Positions 14,424 through 23,352 of a stretch of DNA of 64,000 bases are shown piece by piece. The notes under the pieces are model-generated. The model was given only the letters and a program-made list of their open reading frames with translations, was not told where the DNA came from and searched no databases. Each line of letters opens with the position of its first letter. Position 1 is the first letter of the stretch. This stretch comes from JAHECE01 sp963780675 (GTDB lineage: Bacteria > Actinomycetota > Actinomycetes > Actinomycetales > JAHECE01), in assembly GCA_963780675.1 (NCBI GenBank), contig CAWACR010000001.1:1-64000 (forward strand). Reading direction: 5' to 3'. The translations under genes were made by a program, and so were the position numbers.

Positions 14424-15263
14424 TCAGCCCATCGCGCCGGCGTATCGCGCCACCTCGCGCCGCCAGAGGTGGGACACCACCGTGACGGACACCAGCGCGA
14501 GGGCGACCGACACCAGGCCGAGCCACGGGCTGACGTCCCCGTAGAAGAGCTCCGCAGGGACGGTCGCGAGGAACGCGATCGGCACGACCGCGGTCAGCAC
14601 CACCCTCAGCACCGGCCCGTAGAACGGCACGGGAACCCGGGCGAGGTTCTGCGCGGCGAAGAGCGCCGCCCAGCCGTCGAACCGCACGTGGGTCAGCGCC
14701 TTGTAGTTCGCGAGGACGCCGATGGCCCACATGAGCACGAGCGCACTCACGATCGCCGCCGCGGCGGCGACGGACTGCAGCCAGCCGACGGGCCCGCCGC
14801 CGAGGACGACGGCGACCGTCCCGAGTCCGAGCGCGAGCGCCACCTTCGGGAGGTCCGGGACGTAGACGCGCCCCAGCGAGCACAGCACGAGGGAGTTCAC
14901 CGGGCGCAGGAGCTGGCCGTCGAGCAACCCGAGGCGGACCTGCTCCTCCCAGTAGCCGATGTTCATGATGAGGAACGCCCAGACCAGCGCGTCGAGGAGA
15001 TACCAGACCGCTTGGAGGAACAGCAGCTTCGGCAGGGTCCACCCGTTGGCGTCGTCGGTGTGGAGGGCGACGACGAGCACCGGCGCCACCGAGATCCCCA
15101 GCCAGATCGTGGTCACGATCGTGCCGATCACGAGGTCGCCCCGGTACTCGGCCGCCCCCGCCAGCTCCGCCCGCCACCCGGCCCACAGCACGCGCAGGGT
15201 GTGACCGGCGCGCAGCGGACGGGGACGACTCTCGGGCTGACCGCTCACGGACTGACGACTCAT
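14424..15263 (-). CDS. ABC-2 family exporter permease (DUF990 type), second subunit
   Basis: A 279-residue membrane protein with about six helices. It starts MSRQSVSGQPE at an ATG whose ATGA overlaps the stop of the preceding permease. The central motif NIGYWEEQVRLGLLDGQLLRP (about residues 100-120) resembles PF06182, where permeases come in pairs with one ATPase. It is the last gene of the three-gene minus-strand operon 17090-14424 and probably forms a heterodimer with the 15260-16093 product. The substrate is unknown; lipid, polysaccharide or antibiotic export is known for the wider ABC-2 class. Confidence 0.85.
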   Translation of the reverse strand: MSRQSVSGQPESRPRPLRAGHTLRVLWAGWRAELAGAAEYRGDLVIGTIVTTIWLGISVAPVLVVALHTDDANGWTLPKLLFLQAVWYLLDALVWAFLIMNIGYWEEQVRLGLLDGQLLRPVNSLVLCSLGRVYVPDLPKVALALGLGTVAVVLGGGPVGWLQSVAAAAAIVSALVLMWAIGVLANYKALTHVRFDGWAALFAAQNLARVPVPFYGPVLRVVLTAVVPIAFLATVPAELFYGDVSPWLGLVSVALALVSVTVVSHLWRREVARYAGAMG

Positions 15264-16093
15264 GTCCCGACCGCCTCGAACCGGAGCAGGCCCCGCCGCC
15301 ACAGGCGGGCGAACGCGAGGTGGAGCGCGACGGCCCACACGAGCGCCTCGACGAGGATCCACGGGCTGAGGCGACTGATCTCGCTGATCGCCTCCGCGGG
15401 CGCACCGATGGCGAACCACAGGGGCTGGTGCCGCAACAGCTCCGACCACGGCGCCGGGAGCAGCGCGACCGGCGCGACCAGGCCTCCGATCAGCCACTCG
15501 GCCCCGAAGAGCAGCCCGCTGAGGGCGGCCGAGCGCGTGAACCAGAGCGCCAGCGCGCCCATCATCAGCCCGAGGTAGACCTCGGAGATGAACCCGAGCG
15601 GGGTCACGGCGACGGCGAGCACCCACTGCGCGACGTCGTCCGTGACCGAACCGTCGAGGAACCAGATCAGCGCCGGCACCACGAGCGCGAGCGGCGGGAG
15701 CGCGTAGGTCAGCTGGGCGAGGCCCCGGGCGACGAGGGCGTGCGTCGGGTGGTTCGGCCTGAGCAGCAGGGCGGACAGCTCTCCGGAGTGCACCAGGGGC
15801 TCGATGCCGAAGGACAGGTTGCGGCTCAGCTGCAGCGACGTCGTCAACATCACCACGGCGTAGTAGGTCGTGAACTGGGCCGCGGAGATCCCGGCGACGT
15901 CGCCCCCGCTCGCGGCCCCGCGCCACAGCGCCATGAACGCGACCGGCACCACCCAGGAGAGCGCGCCGAGCACCAGCTGTGAGCGGTAGGTCGACGCCGC
16001 CTGGACCTCGCTGCGCAGCAGTCCGCCGTAGAGGCGGGCCAGCCGCCGCGGGCCGGTCCACGAGGCCCGCGGCGCGGGGTCGTCAGCCGCCAC
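15260..16093 (-). CDS. ABC-2 family exporter permease (DUF990 type), first subunit
   Basis: A 277-residue membrane protein with six predicted helices. The GTG start at 16093 lies inside the end of the ATPase gene, an 11-nt overlap, and is followed by AADDPAPRASW. The segment NLSFGIEPLVHSGELSALLLRP (about residues 90-110) aligns in position and wording with the RLGLLDGQLLRP motif of the second permease, so the two are distant paralogues. The frame is open further upstream but overlaps the ATPase and is not protein-like there. It forms an exporter with its two neighbours. Confidence 0.85.
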   Translation of the reverse strand: MAADDPAPRASWTGPRRLARLYGGLLRSEVQAASTYRSQLVLGALSWVVPVAFMALWRGAASGGDVAGISAAQFTTYYAVVMLTTSLQLSRNLSFGIEPLVHSGELSALLLRPNHPTHALVARGLAQLTYALPPLALVVPALIWFLDGSVTDDVAQWVLAVAVTPLGFISEVYLGLMMGALALWFTRSAALSGLLFGAEWLIGGLVAPVALLPAPWSELLRHQPLWFAIGAPAEAISEISRLSPWILVEALVWAVALHLAFARLWRRGLLRFEAVGT

Positions 16094-17090
16094 GACCGTG
16101 CTCGCCCGTCGCACCTCGGACCTCGCTCGCCGAACCGTAGAGAGTGCGGAGCGTGTCCTCGAGCGGGGGGTCCCGCAGAGTGATGTCCTCGACGCCGATC
16201 CGCTCCAGCTCGCCCACGATCTCGCCGATCCGGCCCCGCGACACCTCGAGGACGAGTGTGCTCGCGGTGTGCTCGCGCACGTCACCGAGCGCGGCGGCCA
16301 CCGCGGCCGGCACGGGGCGGGACAGGCGCGCGGTGATTCGCTTGCTGTCCCCGGCCATGCCCTGGAGGTCCTGCAGGGTCCCGGTGTAGGTGATGTGGCC
16401 GCCGGAGATCGTCATCACGCGGTCCGCCAGCGCCTCGATGTCGGCCAGGTAGTGCGAGGTCAGCAGAACCGCGGCCCCGGTGAGGTCGACGTACGCGGCC
16501 ACGAAGCGCCGGATCTGCTGCTGGGCCTCGAAGTCGAGCCCGAGGGTCGGCTCGTCGAGCAGCACCACCGACGGGCGGTGCAACAGGGCGGCGGCGAACT
16601 CGCAGCGCATCCGCTGGCCGAGGCTGAGCTTGCGGGCGACCTGGCGCGAGATGTCCCCGAGGTCGAGGAGCTCGACCAGGTCGTCGCGCGTGCGGCGGAA
16701 CGCGGCGGTGTCCAGGTCGTAGATCACCCGGTGCAGCTCGAAGGACTCCGCCACGGGGATGTCCACGTTGAGCTGCCAGCGCTGGCCCATCACGAAGCCG
16801 AGCTGTCGCAAGTACTCGGGCCGGCGCTCGGCGGGTGTGAAGCCGAGCACCTCGACGCTTCCCGAGGTGGGCGTGAGGAGGCCGGCGAGGCACTTGAGGG
16901 TCGTCGTCTTGCCCGATCCGTTCGGACCGAGGAAGCCCATCACCTCGCCCGCCTCGACACCGAAGGTGAGGTTCTCGACGGCGACCACCGTGCGGCGCTG
17001 TCGGCGGGCGACCGAGCGCATCGCGGCGCGCAGACCGATCTCCCGCTCGGTCACCGTGAACTCCCGAGTGAGTCGGTCGACCCGGATCAC
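16083..17090 (-). CDS. ABC exporter ATP-binding protein (ABC-2/DUF4162-tail type)
   Basis: A 335-residue ATPase, first gene of the exporter operon. Walker A is FLGPNGSGKTTTLKCLAG, signature KLSLGQRMRCEFAAAL, Walker B VVLLDEPTLGLDFEA and switch LLTSHYLAD. The stretch LGFVMGQRWQLNVDIP after Walker A is characteristic of ATPases that partner DUF990 permeases. About 90 C-terminal residues after the core form the accessory domain common in ABC-2 exporters. The GTG start at 17090 lies behind GGGGG. The next two genes overlap it in series, so all three are almost certainly co-translated. Confidence 0.9.
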   Translation of the reverse strand: MIRVDRLTREFTVTEREIGLRAAMRSVARRQRRTVVAVENLTFGVEAGEVMGFLGPNGSGKTTTLKCLAGLLTPTSGSVEVLGFTPAERRPEYLRQLGFVMGQRWQLNVDIPVAESFELHRVIYDLDTAAFRRTRDDLVELLDLGDISRQVARKLSLGQRMRCEFAAALLHRPSVVLLDEPTLGLDFEAQQQIRRFVAAYVDLTGAAVLLTSHYLADIEALADRVMTISGGHITYTGTLQDLQGMAGDSKRITARLSRPVPAAVAAALGDVREHTASTLVLEVSRGRIGEIVGELERIGVEDITLRDPPLEDTLRTLYGSASEVRGATGEHGRGG

Positions 17091-17220
17091 GGGCGATCAC
17101 CCCCTTCCGCCGCCCGGCACGTCGAAGGTGTAGCACGGGACCTGCCGGCGGCGCCTCCTTGATTTCTGCACCCCGGGACGGCCCCTCCCGCCCGTGCTCG
17201 TCCCACCGTGGCTCCGGTGG

Positions 17221-19506
17221 TCAGCCTTCGACGGTGAACCTGACCCGGTGCAGATCGGTAGTCCGTGAGCTGGGGCCGACGAGGAGGTCGAACTGCCCGG
17301 GTTCGACCACGCGGCGTCCGTCCGCGGTGACGAGCGAGCACGCCGCCGCGGGCACCTCGATCGTGACCGTGACGCGTTCACCGGGCGGGACGTGGACCTG
17401 GCGCCAGCCCTTGAGCTCCTTCTCGGCCCAGGTGACGCTCGTGACGAGGTCGCTGACGTAGGCCTGGACGGTCTCCAGCGCCGGGCGGGTGCCGGTGTTG
17501 GTGAGCGTCACCCGGGCTCGGACGACGCCGTCGGGCACCACGACGTCGTCGAGCACCTCGAGGTGGCTGTACTCGACGCTCGTGTAGGACAGCCCCTCGC
17601 CGAAGACGAAGAGCGGGTCCTGGGTCAGGTCGGCGTACCGGTCGCCGTGCTGGCCGCGGACCTGGTTGTAGTAGACGGGCTGCTGACCCACGTGCCGGGG
17701 CACGGAGATCGGCAGCCGCCCCGCGGGCTCGATGAGGCCCAGGACGAGCTCCGCGATCGCCCGCCCGCCGCGCATGCCGGGGTTGAACGCCTCGACGAGC
17801 GCGGCGGCACCCAGGGCCGACGGCGGGAGCACGGCCGGCTTGGAATGCACGAGCACCACGATCACGGGCGTGCCGGTGGCCACGAGGGCGTCGAGCAGAG
17901 CGACCTGGCCACCCTGGAGCTCCAGCGTCGCTGTCGAGCACCCCTCGCCCGTGAGAGCGATGGTGTCGCCGACGACGGCGACCACGTAGTCCGCGGCGTG
18001 CGCGGCTGCGACCGCCTCGGCCAGCAGCGCCGGGTCGACCGGGGCCGGGGAGAAGATCGGCGGTCGGGGCTGGCCGTCGGGCCAGAGGTCCCCGGCGGGG
18101 TTCGGCACGAGGACCTCGATGTCCGCGCCCCGCGCGTCGGTCACGGTCCAGCCCTCCGGGGCGACGGCGCGGAACCCGTCGAGCACGGTCTCCACAGTCT
18201 CGCGGGGGTGGCCGTCGGGCATCCAGTCGACCTGCCCGGACCCGCCCGCCCAGTCCCCGAGCATCGCTTGCGGGTCATCCGCGTTCGGGCCGATCACGGC
18301 GATCGTGCGGGCCGGGCCTGCGGCGACCGCCCGGCCGTCGTCGCCCGCGGCCAGACCGCCCTCGAGGGGCAGGGTGCCGTCGTTGCGCAGCAGCACCAGC
18401 GAGCGCCGCGCCACCTCGAGGTTCAGGGCGGCGTGTGCGGCGCAGCCGATCACCTCCGACTGGCGCGCGGGGTCGGGGGCGCGGGGGTCCTCGAACAGGC
18501 CGAGCGCGAACTTCAGCCGCAACACCCGGCGGACCGCGGCGTCGATCTCCGCCTCGTCCAGGCGCCCCCGCGCGACGGCCTCCTGCGCCGCGGCGAAGAA
18601 CTGCGGCGTCGTCATCACCAGGTCGTTGCCGGCGCGGACCGCGACCGCCGCGGCCTCCACGTCGTCCGCGCAGACCTGCTGCTCCCACACCATCCGCCCG
18701 ACGTTGTCCCAGTCCGTCACCAAGGTCCCGGTGAAGCCCCACTCGCCCTTGAGCACCTCGTTCAGCAGCCACCGGTTCGCCGTGATCGGCACCCCGTCCA
18801 TCGACTGATAGCCGAGCATGAACGTGGCGCACCCCTCCCGCGCCGCCCGCTCGAACGGCGGCAGGAACCACGAGCGCAGCTTGCGCGGGCTGAGGTCCGC
18901 CTCGGACGCGTCCCGCCCGCCCTGGGTCTCGGAGTACCCGGCGAAGTGCTTCGCGCACGCCAGGACCGCCGTCGGGTCGGCCAAACCCTTGCCCTGGTAG
19001 CCGCGGACCATGGCCATGCCCAGCTCACCGATGAGGACCGGGTCTTCCCCGAACGTCTCGTTCACCCGACCCCAGCGCAGGTCACGCGCGATGCACAGCA
19101 CCGGGGAGAAGGTCCAGTGGATGCCGGTGGCCGCGACCTCGATGGCCGCCGCCCGCGCCGCGCGCTCGACCAGCCCCGCATCCCACGAGCACGCCATCCC
19201 CAGCTGCGTGGGATAGATCGTCGCCCCCGGCCAGAACGAGTGACCGTGGATGCAGTCGTCCGCCGTCAGCAACGGGATGCCCAAGCGCGTCCGAGAGGCG
19301 AGGTCGATCGCCTCCAGCATCCGCACCGGGGACGCGTGCAGGATCGAGCCGGCCACCTTCCCCGAGACCACGCCCTCCAGGTCCCCCCGGGCATCCAGCT
19401 GGAGCATCTGCCCGACCTTCTCTGCCAAGGTCATCCGCGCGAGCAGATCCTCCAAGCGCTCCTCGAGAGGACGCGACGGCTCCTGGTACGGCATGGTCGT
19501 GGTCAC
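17221..19506 (-). CDS. glycoside hydrolase family 3 beta-glucosidase/xylosidase
   Basis: A 761-residue, apparently cytoplasmic enzyme (no signal peptide) that would release terminal beta-linked sugars from oligosaccharides. It has the GH3 N-terminal barrel (about 15-330, with KHFAGYSETQGGRD and nucleophile Asp about 265 in TLVTDWDNVGR). The GH3 C-terminal alpha/beta domain follows (about 370-610), then a fibronectin-III-like domain (about 640-750, LTNTGTRPALETVQAYVSD). The GTG at 19506 has GGAGG at 5 nt; ATG at 19494 is the alternative. No transporter lies beside it. The exact specificity within GH3 cannot be told from sequence alone. Confidence 0.92.
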   Translation of the reverse strand: MTTTMPYQEPSRPLEERLEDLLARMTLAEKVGQMLQLDARGDLEGVVSGKVAGSILHASPVRMLEAIDLASRTRLGIPLLTADDCIHGHSFWPGATIYPTQLGMACSWDAGLVERAARAAAIEVAATGIHWTFSPVLCIARDLRWGRVNETFGEDPVLIGELGMAMVRGYQGKGLADPTAVLACAKHFAGYSETQGGRDASEADLSPRKLRSWFLPPFERAAREGCATFMLGYQSMDGVPITANRWLLNEVLKGEWGFTGTLVTDWDNVGRMVWEQQVCADDVEAAAVAVRAGNDLVMTTPQFFAAAQEAVARGRLDEAEIDAAVRRVLRLKFALGLFEDPRAPDPARQSEVIGCAAHAALNLEVARRSLVLLRNDGTLPLEGGLAAGDDGRAVAAGPARTIAVIGPNADDPQAMLGDWAGGSGQVDWMPDGHPRETVETVLDGFRAVAPEGWTVTDARGADIEVLVPNPAGDLWPDGQPRPPIFSPAPVDPALLAEAVAAAHAADYVVAVVGDTIALTGEGCSTATLELQGGQVALLDALVATGTPVIVVLVHSKPAVLPPSALGAAALVEAFNPGMRGGRAIAELVLGLIEPAGRLPISVPRHVGQQPVYYNQVRGQHGDRYADLTQDPLFVFGEGLSYTSVEYSHLEVLDDVVVPDGVVRARVTLTNTGTRPALETVQAYVSDLVTSVTWAEKELKGWRQVHVPPGERVTVTIEVPAAACSLVTADGRRVVEPGQFDLLVGPSSRTTDLHRVRFTVEG

Positions 19507-19740
19507 GAAGGCCTCCGGTCCTGCCCGCGGCGCGGACCAGGTTCGCAGCGGGCCTCGCCGAACCCGAGAGAACGTTTCGAGAAGGACCTGACGCGCGGCC
19601 CGCAGGGCGCCGTCGACGTGCGCCCGGGCCCATCATCCCTCCACGCCGATCGCGTTCTGCCCACGCTGGCATGACCACCGTGCACCCGCCGCGAGCCTCT
19701 CGCCCGGACGCACACCCTGGCATCTTCCCAAGGAGTCGAC

Positions 19741-20136
19741 ATGGCCACTGGTGACGCCCCCGTCCTCGATGCGATCGCCGAGATCACCGCAGTCTCCCTC
19801 GAGCGGACGGACCCCGACGCCCGCTCCCTGATCCTGGTGCGGCTCGCGGCCCTCATCGCTGTCGACGCACCGGCGGCGTCGTACCTGCTCCAGGTGGGCC
19901 GGCCCTGTGCTCCATCGCCATGTCGACGGCGCCCCCGCCGGGCAACAGCTCGCCGTCGGCGTCAGGCTTTGCCTGCCTCCACCTGGGCCTTCATGTTCTC
20001 GAGCATCTTCTGCATGCTGCTCTCGCCCTGCTTGAGGATCAGGTTGCCGATCGCGACCCCCACGACCGGGAGGGACACGTGCGCCGTGCCCTCCGACGTC
20101 ACCTGGGTGCCGCCGTCGTGCGCCGCGAACAGGTAG
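19741..20136 (+). pseudogene. carboxymuconolactone decarboxylase-like gene, 3' end lost
   Basis: The ATG at 19741 has a good AAGGAG site 6 nt upstream. Residues 1-54 read like the first half of small actinobacterial CMD (AhpD-like) proteins: MATGDAPVLDAIAEITAVSL, then ARSLILVRLAALIAVDAP and ASYLLQVG. After about position 19902 the similarity stops and the frame becomes Arg/Pro-rich, running antisense into the SRPBCC gene. About half of the usual ~110 residues is missing. A deletion that joined the CMD 5' half to the 3' flank of the SRPBCC gene would explain this. A single frameshift does not rescue the rest. Confidence 0.6.
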
Positions 20137-20855
20137 GTCCACGTGAAGCTCACGCCCGGGCCGGGGCTCGACAGGACGACGATGCGCTCGCCCGGGACCA
20201 CGTCGGTGTACTCGACGTTCCCCTGGGCGTGGATCCCGAGCATCTGCCCGAACCACTGGGCGCTCGAGCCGACGCCGTCCGGCGTCAGGGTGACGTCCCG
20301 GACCGCCATGTCCGGGTGGGACGACCACAGCCTCCCGATGTCGCTCGCGAACTCGAACACCGTCTCCACCGGGGCGTCGACGGTGACGCTCTGCACGAGT
20401 GTCCGAGCCTTGACCTGTGCGGGCGCCTCGCTCCCCTCGACCCGGGCCTTGACGTTCACGACCATCTGATCGATCCCACCCTCGGAGAGCTTGACCGTCA
20501 GGTCCTCCAGGGGCGCGCCCACGACCGGAACCTGGACGTGCCATTCGCAGTCGAGGGTGAACTCCGTGCCACCGTCCCGCGGCGCAAAGGTGAAGGTCCA
20601 GACCGGGCCCGTGGTGGACACGGCCACGATGCGCTCGTCGGGCACCACCTCGGTGTACTCGATGCGGCCCTCGATGTGGACACCCAGCAGCTTCGAGAAC
20701 CACTGCGCGCTCGTGCCGACCCCCTCGGGAGTCAGCCTGACGTCCCGGATCGCAGTGTCCGGCAGGCAGGCCCACAGCTGCCCGACGTCCCTCGCGAAGG
20801 CGAACACCTGCTCCACCGGTGCGTCGATCACGGCGGCGCGCGTCAGCCTCGCCAT
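19962..20855 (-). CDS. tandem SRPBCC (START/polyketide-cyclase-like) domain protein
   Basis: A 297-residue protein made of two homologous SRPBCC domains (about 1-145 and 155-295). Both contain APVE-VFEFA-D-G-LW near the start and VTLTPDGVGSSAQWF or VRLTPEGVGTSAQWF in the first third. The fold binds hydrophobic ligands in a central cavity. No catalytic residues are obvious, so lipid or small-molecule binding is the safest reading. The ATG at 20855 is 9 nt after AAGGAG; an ATG 9 nt earlier abuts the Shine-Dalgarno and is unlikely. It sits tail to tail with the CMD remnant. Confidence 0.85.
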   Translation of the reverse strand: MARLTRAAVIDAPVEQVFAFARDVGQLWACLPDTAIRDVRLTPEGVGTSAQWFSKLLGVHIEGRIEYTEVVPDERIVAVSTTGPVWTFTFAPRDGGTEFTLDCEWHVQVPVVGAPLEDLTVKLSEGGIDQMVVNVKARVEGSEAPAQVKARTLVQSVTVDAPVETVFEFASDIGRLWSSHPDMAVRDVTLTPDGVGSSAQWFGQMLGIHAQGNVEYTDVVPGERIVVLSSPGPGVSFTWTYLFAAHDGGTQVTSEGTAHVSLPVVGVAIGNLILKQGESSMQKMLENMKAQVEAGKA

Positions 20856-21064
20856 CGTCCTCATCTCCTTCGATGAACCTGACCGGGTGACCCGCCAGCA
20901 CGTCGCGGCGACCGAGGCCACCCGCTGACGACGCTACGCCTCGCCCGGCCGCGCGGAGCGGTCGTTTCGAACCACCTCGCGGACCACGCCGACACGGGCA
21001 TGCTTGGAGCGCTCGCCCTGCACGCTCGTCCTCGGGGAACACGCAGATCCGCTGGGAGATGGTC

Positions 21065-21625
21065 ATGAGTCAACAGAATGAAGAGGCGAAGGAGGGCCGC
21101 CGGCTCGGCGGTGGGGCGATCGCCTCGCTCTCCGGCCTTGCGGTGCTTGTCGTCTTTGCCCTCCAGAACACCGCGGAAGTCACGTTCCACTTCCTCTTCT
21201 GGAGCTTCGTCTGGCCCTTGTGGCTCTACACCATCGTGGTGGCGGCGTTCGGGGCACTGGTCCTGTTCGGGATCGGCGTGATGCGTCGGCACCGCCGCCG
21301 CAAGGAGCGCCGCGCCGACCGACGGGAGCTGACGCCGGGCACGCTGGGGACGCTGCGCCGGACGGGCTCGATCGGTCGGCCTCCGTCGGGTTCCTCGACG
21401 CCCTCGCAGCGCTCGGCCTCGGGCTGGCCCCACTCCGACTGCCGCCCTGACCAGGGGCCGAGAGTCGCGCCGTCGTCCACACCGACCAGGGCGCCGACCA
21501 GTGCGCCGACCAGTGCTGTGCACCAGACCGCCGTGAGGGGCCCTACCGCACCCAGGTCCCCAGCCCGTTGGCGTCGAAGAACTGGATGCGCATCGCCCGG
21601 GCCGCGCCCGCGCCGTCGGGCGTGA
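21065..21625 (+). CDS. LapA-domain (DUF1049-like) small membrane protein with long tail
   Basis: About 186 residues. The first 75 form the recognisable part: an N-terminal acidic stretch, helix AIASLSGLAVLVVFALQNTAEV, a short VTFHFLFWSF loop, then a second helix and an RRHRRRKERRADRREL basic end. This two-helix hairpin with LQN-EV between is typical of LapA/YciS proteins, usually about 100 residues. The remaining Ser/Arg/Pro-rich tail overlaps the 3' end of the serine hydrolase gene by 83 nt. It may be read past a missed stop (frame error near 21350). The ATG at 21065 follows GGGAG at 6 nt. Confidence 0.65.
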   Translation: MSQQNEEAKEGRRLGGGAIASLSGLAVLVVFALQNTAEVTFHFLFWSFVWPLWLYTIVVAAFGALVLFGIGVMRRHRRRKERRADRRELTPGTLGTLRRTGSIGRPPSGSSTPSQRSASGWPHSDCRPDQGPRVAPSSTPTRAPTSAPTSAVHQTAVRGPTAPRSPARWRRRTGCASPGPRPRRRA

Positions 21626-23147
21626 ACGTCACGGAGGTGAGGGACCCGTCGGGGGCGTTCTCGCCGGTCGGGACGGCGGAGAAGGTGTCGCCGGCCCAGT
21701 GCTCGAGCGGCAGCTCGTACCCGCCGCCCGGCCCGAGGCGCACCACCAGCCGCGCGCCGTCGACCACCACGCTCGCCGTCCCGAAGTAGGCGCTGGCGTA
21801 GTCGCCCGCGTAGACGTCCAAGGACGCCGACGGCGCGGGCTCCGCGGGCGGCGCCTGGCCCACCAGGTCCCCGACCGGGTCGTAGTAAGCGCCCAGCACC
21901 TGCCCGAACCCGGCGACCCAGTCGCGGGTGGCCCCACCGAACTCGACGGTGTCGACGAACTCCGCGGCGATCGCCTCCGCGGCGCCCACCGGTCCGGCGT
22001 TCGTGAGGACGACGACGCCGAGGCCCAGGTCCGGGATCAGGCGCACGGTGGTCGCGGCGCCCAGGACGAAGGCGCCGGAGTGGCTCAGGTTGACGCGCCC
22101 CGTGGCGTCCGAGCCGACGTTGAACCCGTACCCGTACGCGCCCGAGCGCGCCGCGGGGTCGCCGCCGTGGCCGGTGAACGCGTGCGGGGCCATCGCCGGG
22201 GTGAGGGCGTCTGCGGGGATGACCTCCTCGCCGTCGATCGTGCCCTCGCCCAGCACGAGCGCCATCCACCGCGCGACGTCCGTGACGTTCGAGGAGACAC
22301 CACCGGCGGGTGACTGCTCGTCCGGGTCGCGCTCGTAGAGGGGCTGGAACTCCCCGTCGACCTTCGCGTGGAGGGTTGCGCGGTTGTCGCGGGTGAGGAA
22401 GTCGTCGTAGCGCGAACTCGTGGCAGTCATGCCGAGCGGCTCGTACAGCTCCCGCTCGGCGAGCGTCGCCCAGTCCGTGCCGGCCGCCGTCGCCACCGCC
22501 TCGGCGCCGGCGGTCATGCCGAAGTTGGCGTAGTGATAGGTCGACCGGAAGTCGTCGAGCGGCTGGTGGACCAGGTGGTTCAGCACGTAGGCGCGGTCGT
22601 AGCCGATGTCCTCGAGGTCGTCGCCGGCGGCCTGCGGGAGGCCGGAGCGGTGGGAGTAGAGGTCGCCCACCGTAAGGTGCTCGGTGACCCACGGGTCCGC
22701 GAGCGCGAAACCCGGCAGGAGCGGGGCCACCGGCGTGTCCCAGCCGACGACGCCGTCCGCCACCTGGGTGGCGACCACCGTCGCACCGATCGGCTTGGAC
22801 ATCGACGCGATCTGGAACACGGTGTCGGCGTCGACGGCGGCGTCCTCGCCGAGCGTCCGCACCCCGTAACCCTCGGCGACGACCGTCTCGCCGTCGTGGA
22901 CCACCGCGACGGCGACCCCCGGGATGCCCACCTCCTCCTGGATGCGCTCGACGATCCCGGGCAGCGCGTCGACCGCCCGGTCCACCGCGCCGACCGGGAT
23001 CGCGACGACGTCGGCGCCCGGGCTGTCGCCGAGGCTGACGGTCGGGCCGCCGGCCGCCGTCGTCGGCGGGGTGCAGGCCGCGAGGGCCAGGGCGATGCAG
23101 GCGCCGCCCGCGAGCAGGGCGAACGGGAGGGCCGGGCGTCGTGGCAT
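21543..23147 (-). CDS. serine hydrolase (class C beta-lactamase/esterase fold), lipoprotein
   Basis: A 534-residue secreted enzyme. Residues 1-30 form a lipoprotein signal peptide (MPRRPALPF, a hydrophobic stretch, then lipobox ALAAC), so it should be tethered outside the membrane. The catalytic core has SMSK (SxxK nucleophile and lysine), YHYANFG (YxN) and LSHSG (replacing KTG), in the order of class C beta-lactamases, DD-peptidases and EstB-type esterases. A C-terminal beta-barrel of about 130 residues follows. It more likely acts on cell-wall peptides or esters than on antibiotics. The frame extends upstream of 23147, but only this start exposes a signal peptide. Confidence 0.88.
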   Translation of the reverse strand: MPRRPALPFALLAGGACIALALAACTPPTTAAGGPTVSLGDSPGADVVAIPVGAVDRAVDALPGIVERIQEEVGIPGVAVAVVHDGETVVAEGYGVRTLGEDAAVDADTVFQIASMSKPIGATVVATQVADGVVGWDTPVAPLLPGFALADPWVTEHLTVGDLYSHRSGLPQAAGDDLEDIGYDRAYVLNHLVHQPLDDFRSTYHYANFGMTAGAEAVATAAGTDWATLAERELYEPLGMTATSSRYDDFLTRDNRATLHAKVDGEFQPLYERDPDEQSPAGGVSSNVTDVARWMALVLGEGTIDGEEVIPADALTPAMAPHAFTGHGGDPAARSGAYGYGFNVGSDATGRVNLSHSGAFVLGAATTVRLIPDLGLGVVVLTNAGPVGAAEAIAAEFVDTVEFGGATRDWVAGFGQVLGAYYDPVGDLVGQAPPAEPAPSASLDVYAGDYASAYFGTASVVVDGARLVVRLGPGGGYELPLEHWAGDTFSAVPTGENAPDGSLTSVTFTPDGAGAARAMRIQFFDANGLGTWVR

Positions 23148-23251
23148 CGAGGGCTCCAGATCGCGGTGGGGGACGACGCACGACGACGACGGCGCGCGCT
23201 CGGGTGGGCAGGGCGCCATCCTCGCGGGTGGGGGCGCGGCGGGTCCATCGC

Positions 23252-23300
23252 GCCGTGCGGAAACTCCCTCGCGCCCAGTGCAAGGAACGTTCCGCACGGC
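23252..23300. repeat. inverted repeat with 11-bp perfect arms
   Basis: GCCGTGCGGAA (23252-23262) and TTCCGCACGGC (23290-23300) flank a 27-nt loop in the divergent gap between the serine hydrolase and the kinase. The outer TGCGGAA/TTCCGCA arms resemble those of the two elements inside hydantoinase B (42500 and 42611), so they may belong to one palindrome family. A regulatory operator is the alternative. Confidence 0.65.
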
Positions 23301-23352
23301 CACGTCGGGGACTCCGCCCGGGCCACCTCACGCCGGGTGCGACCATGGATCC

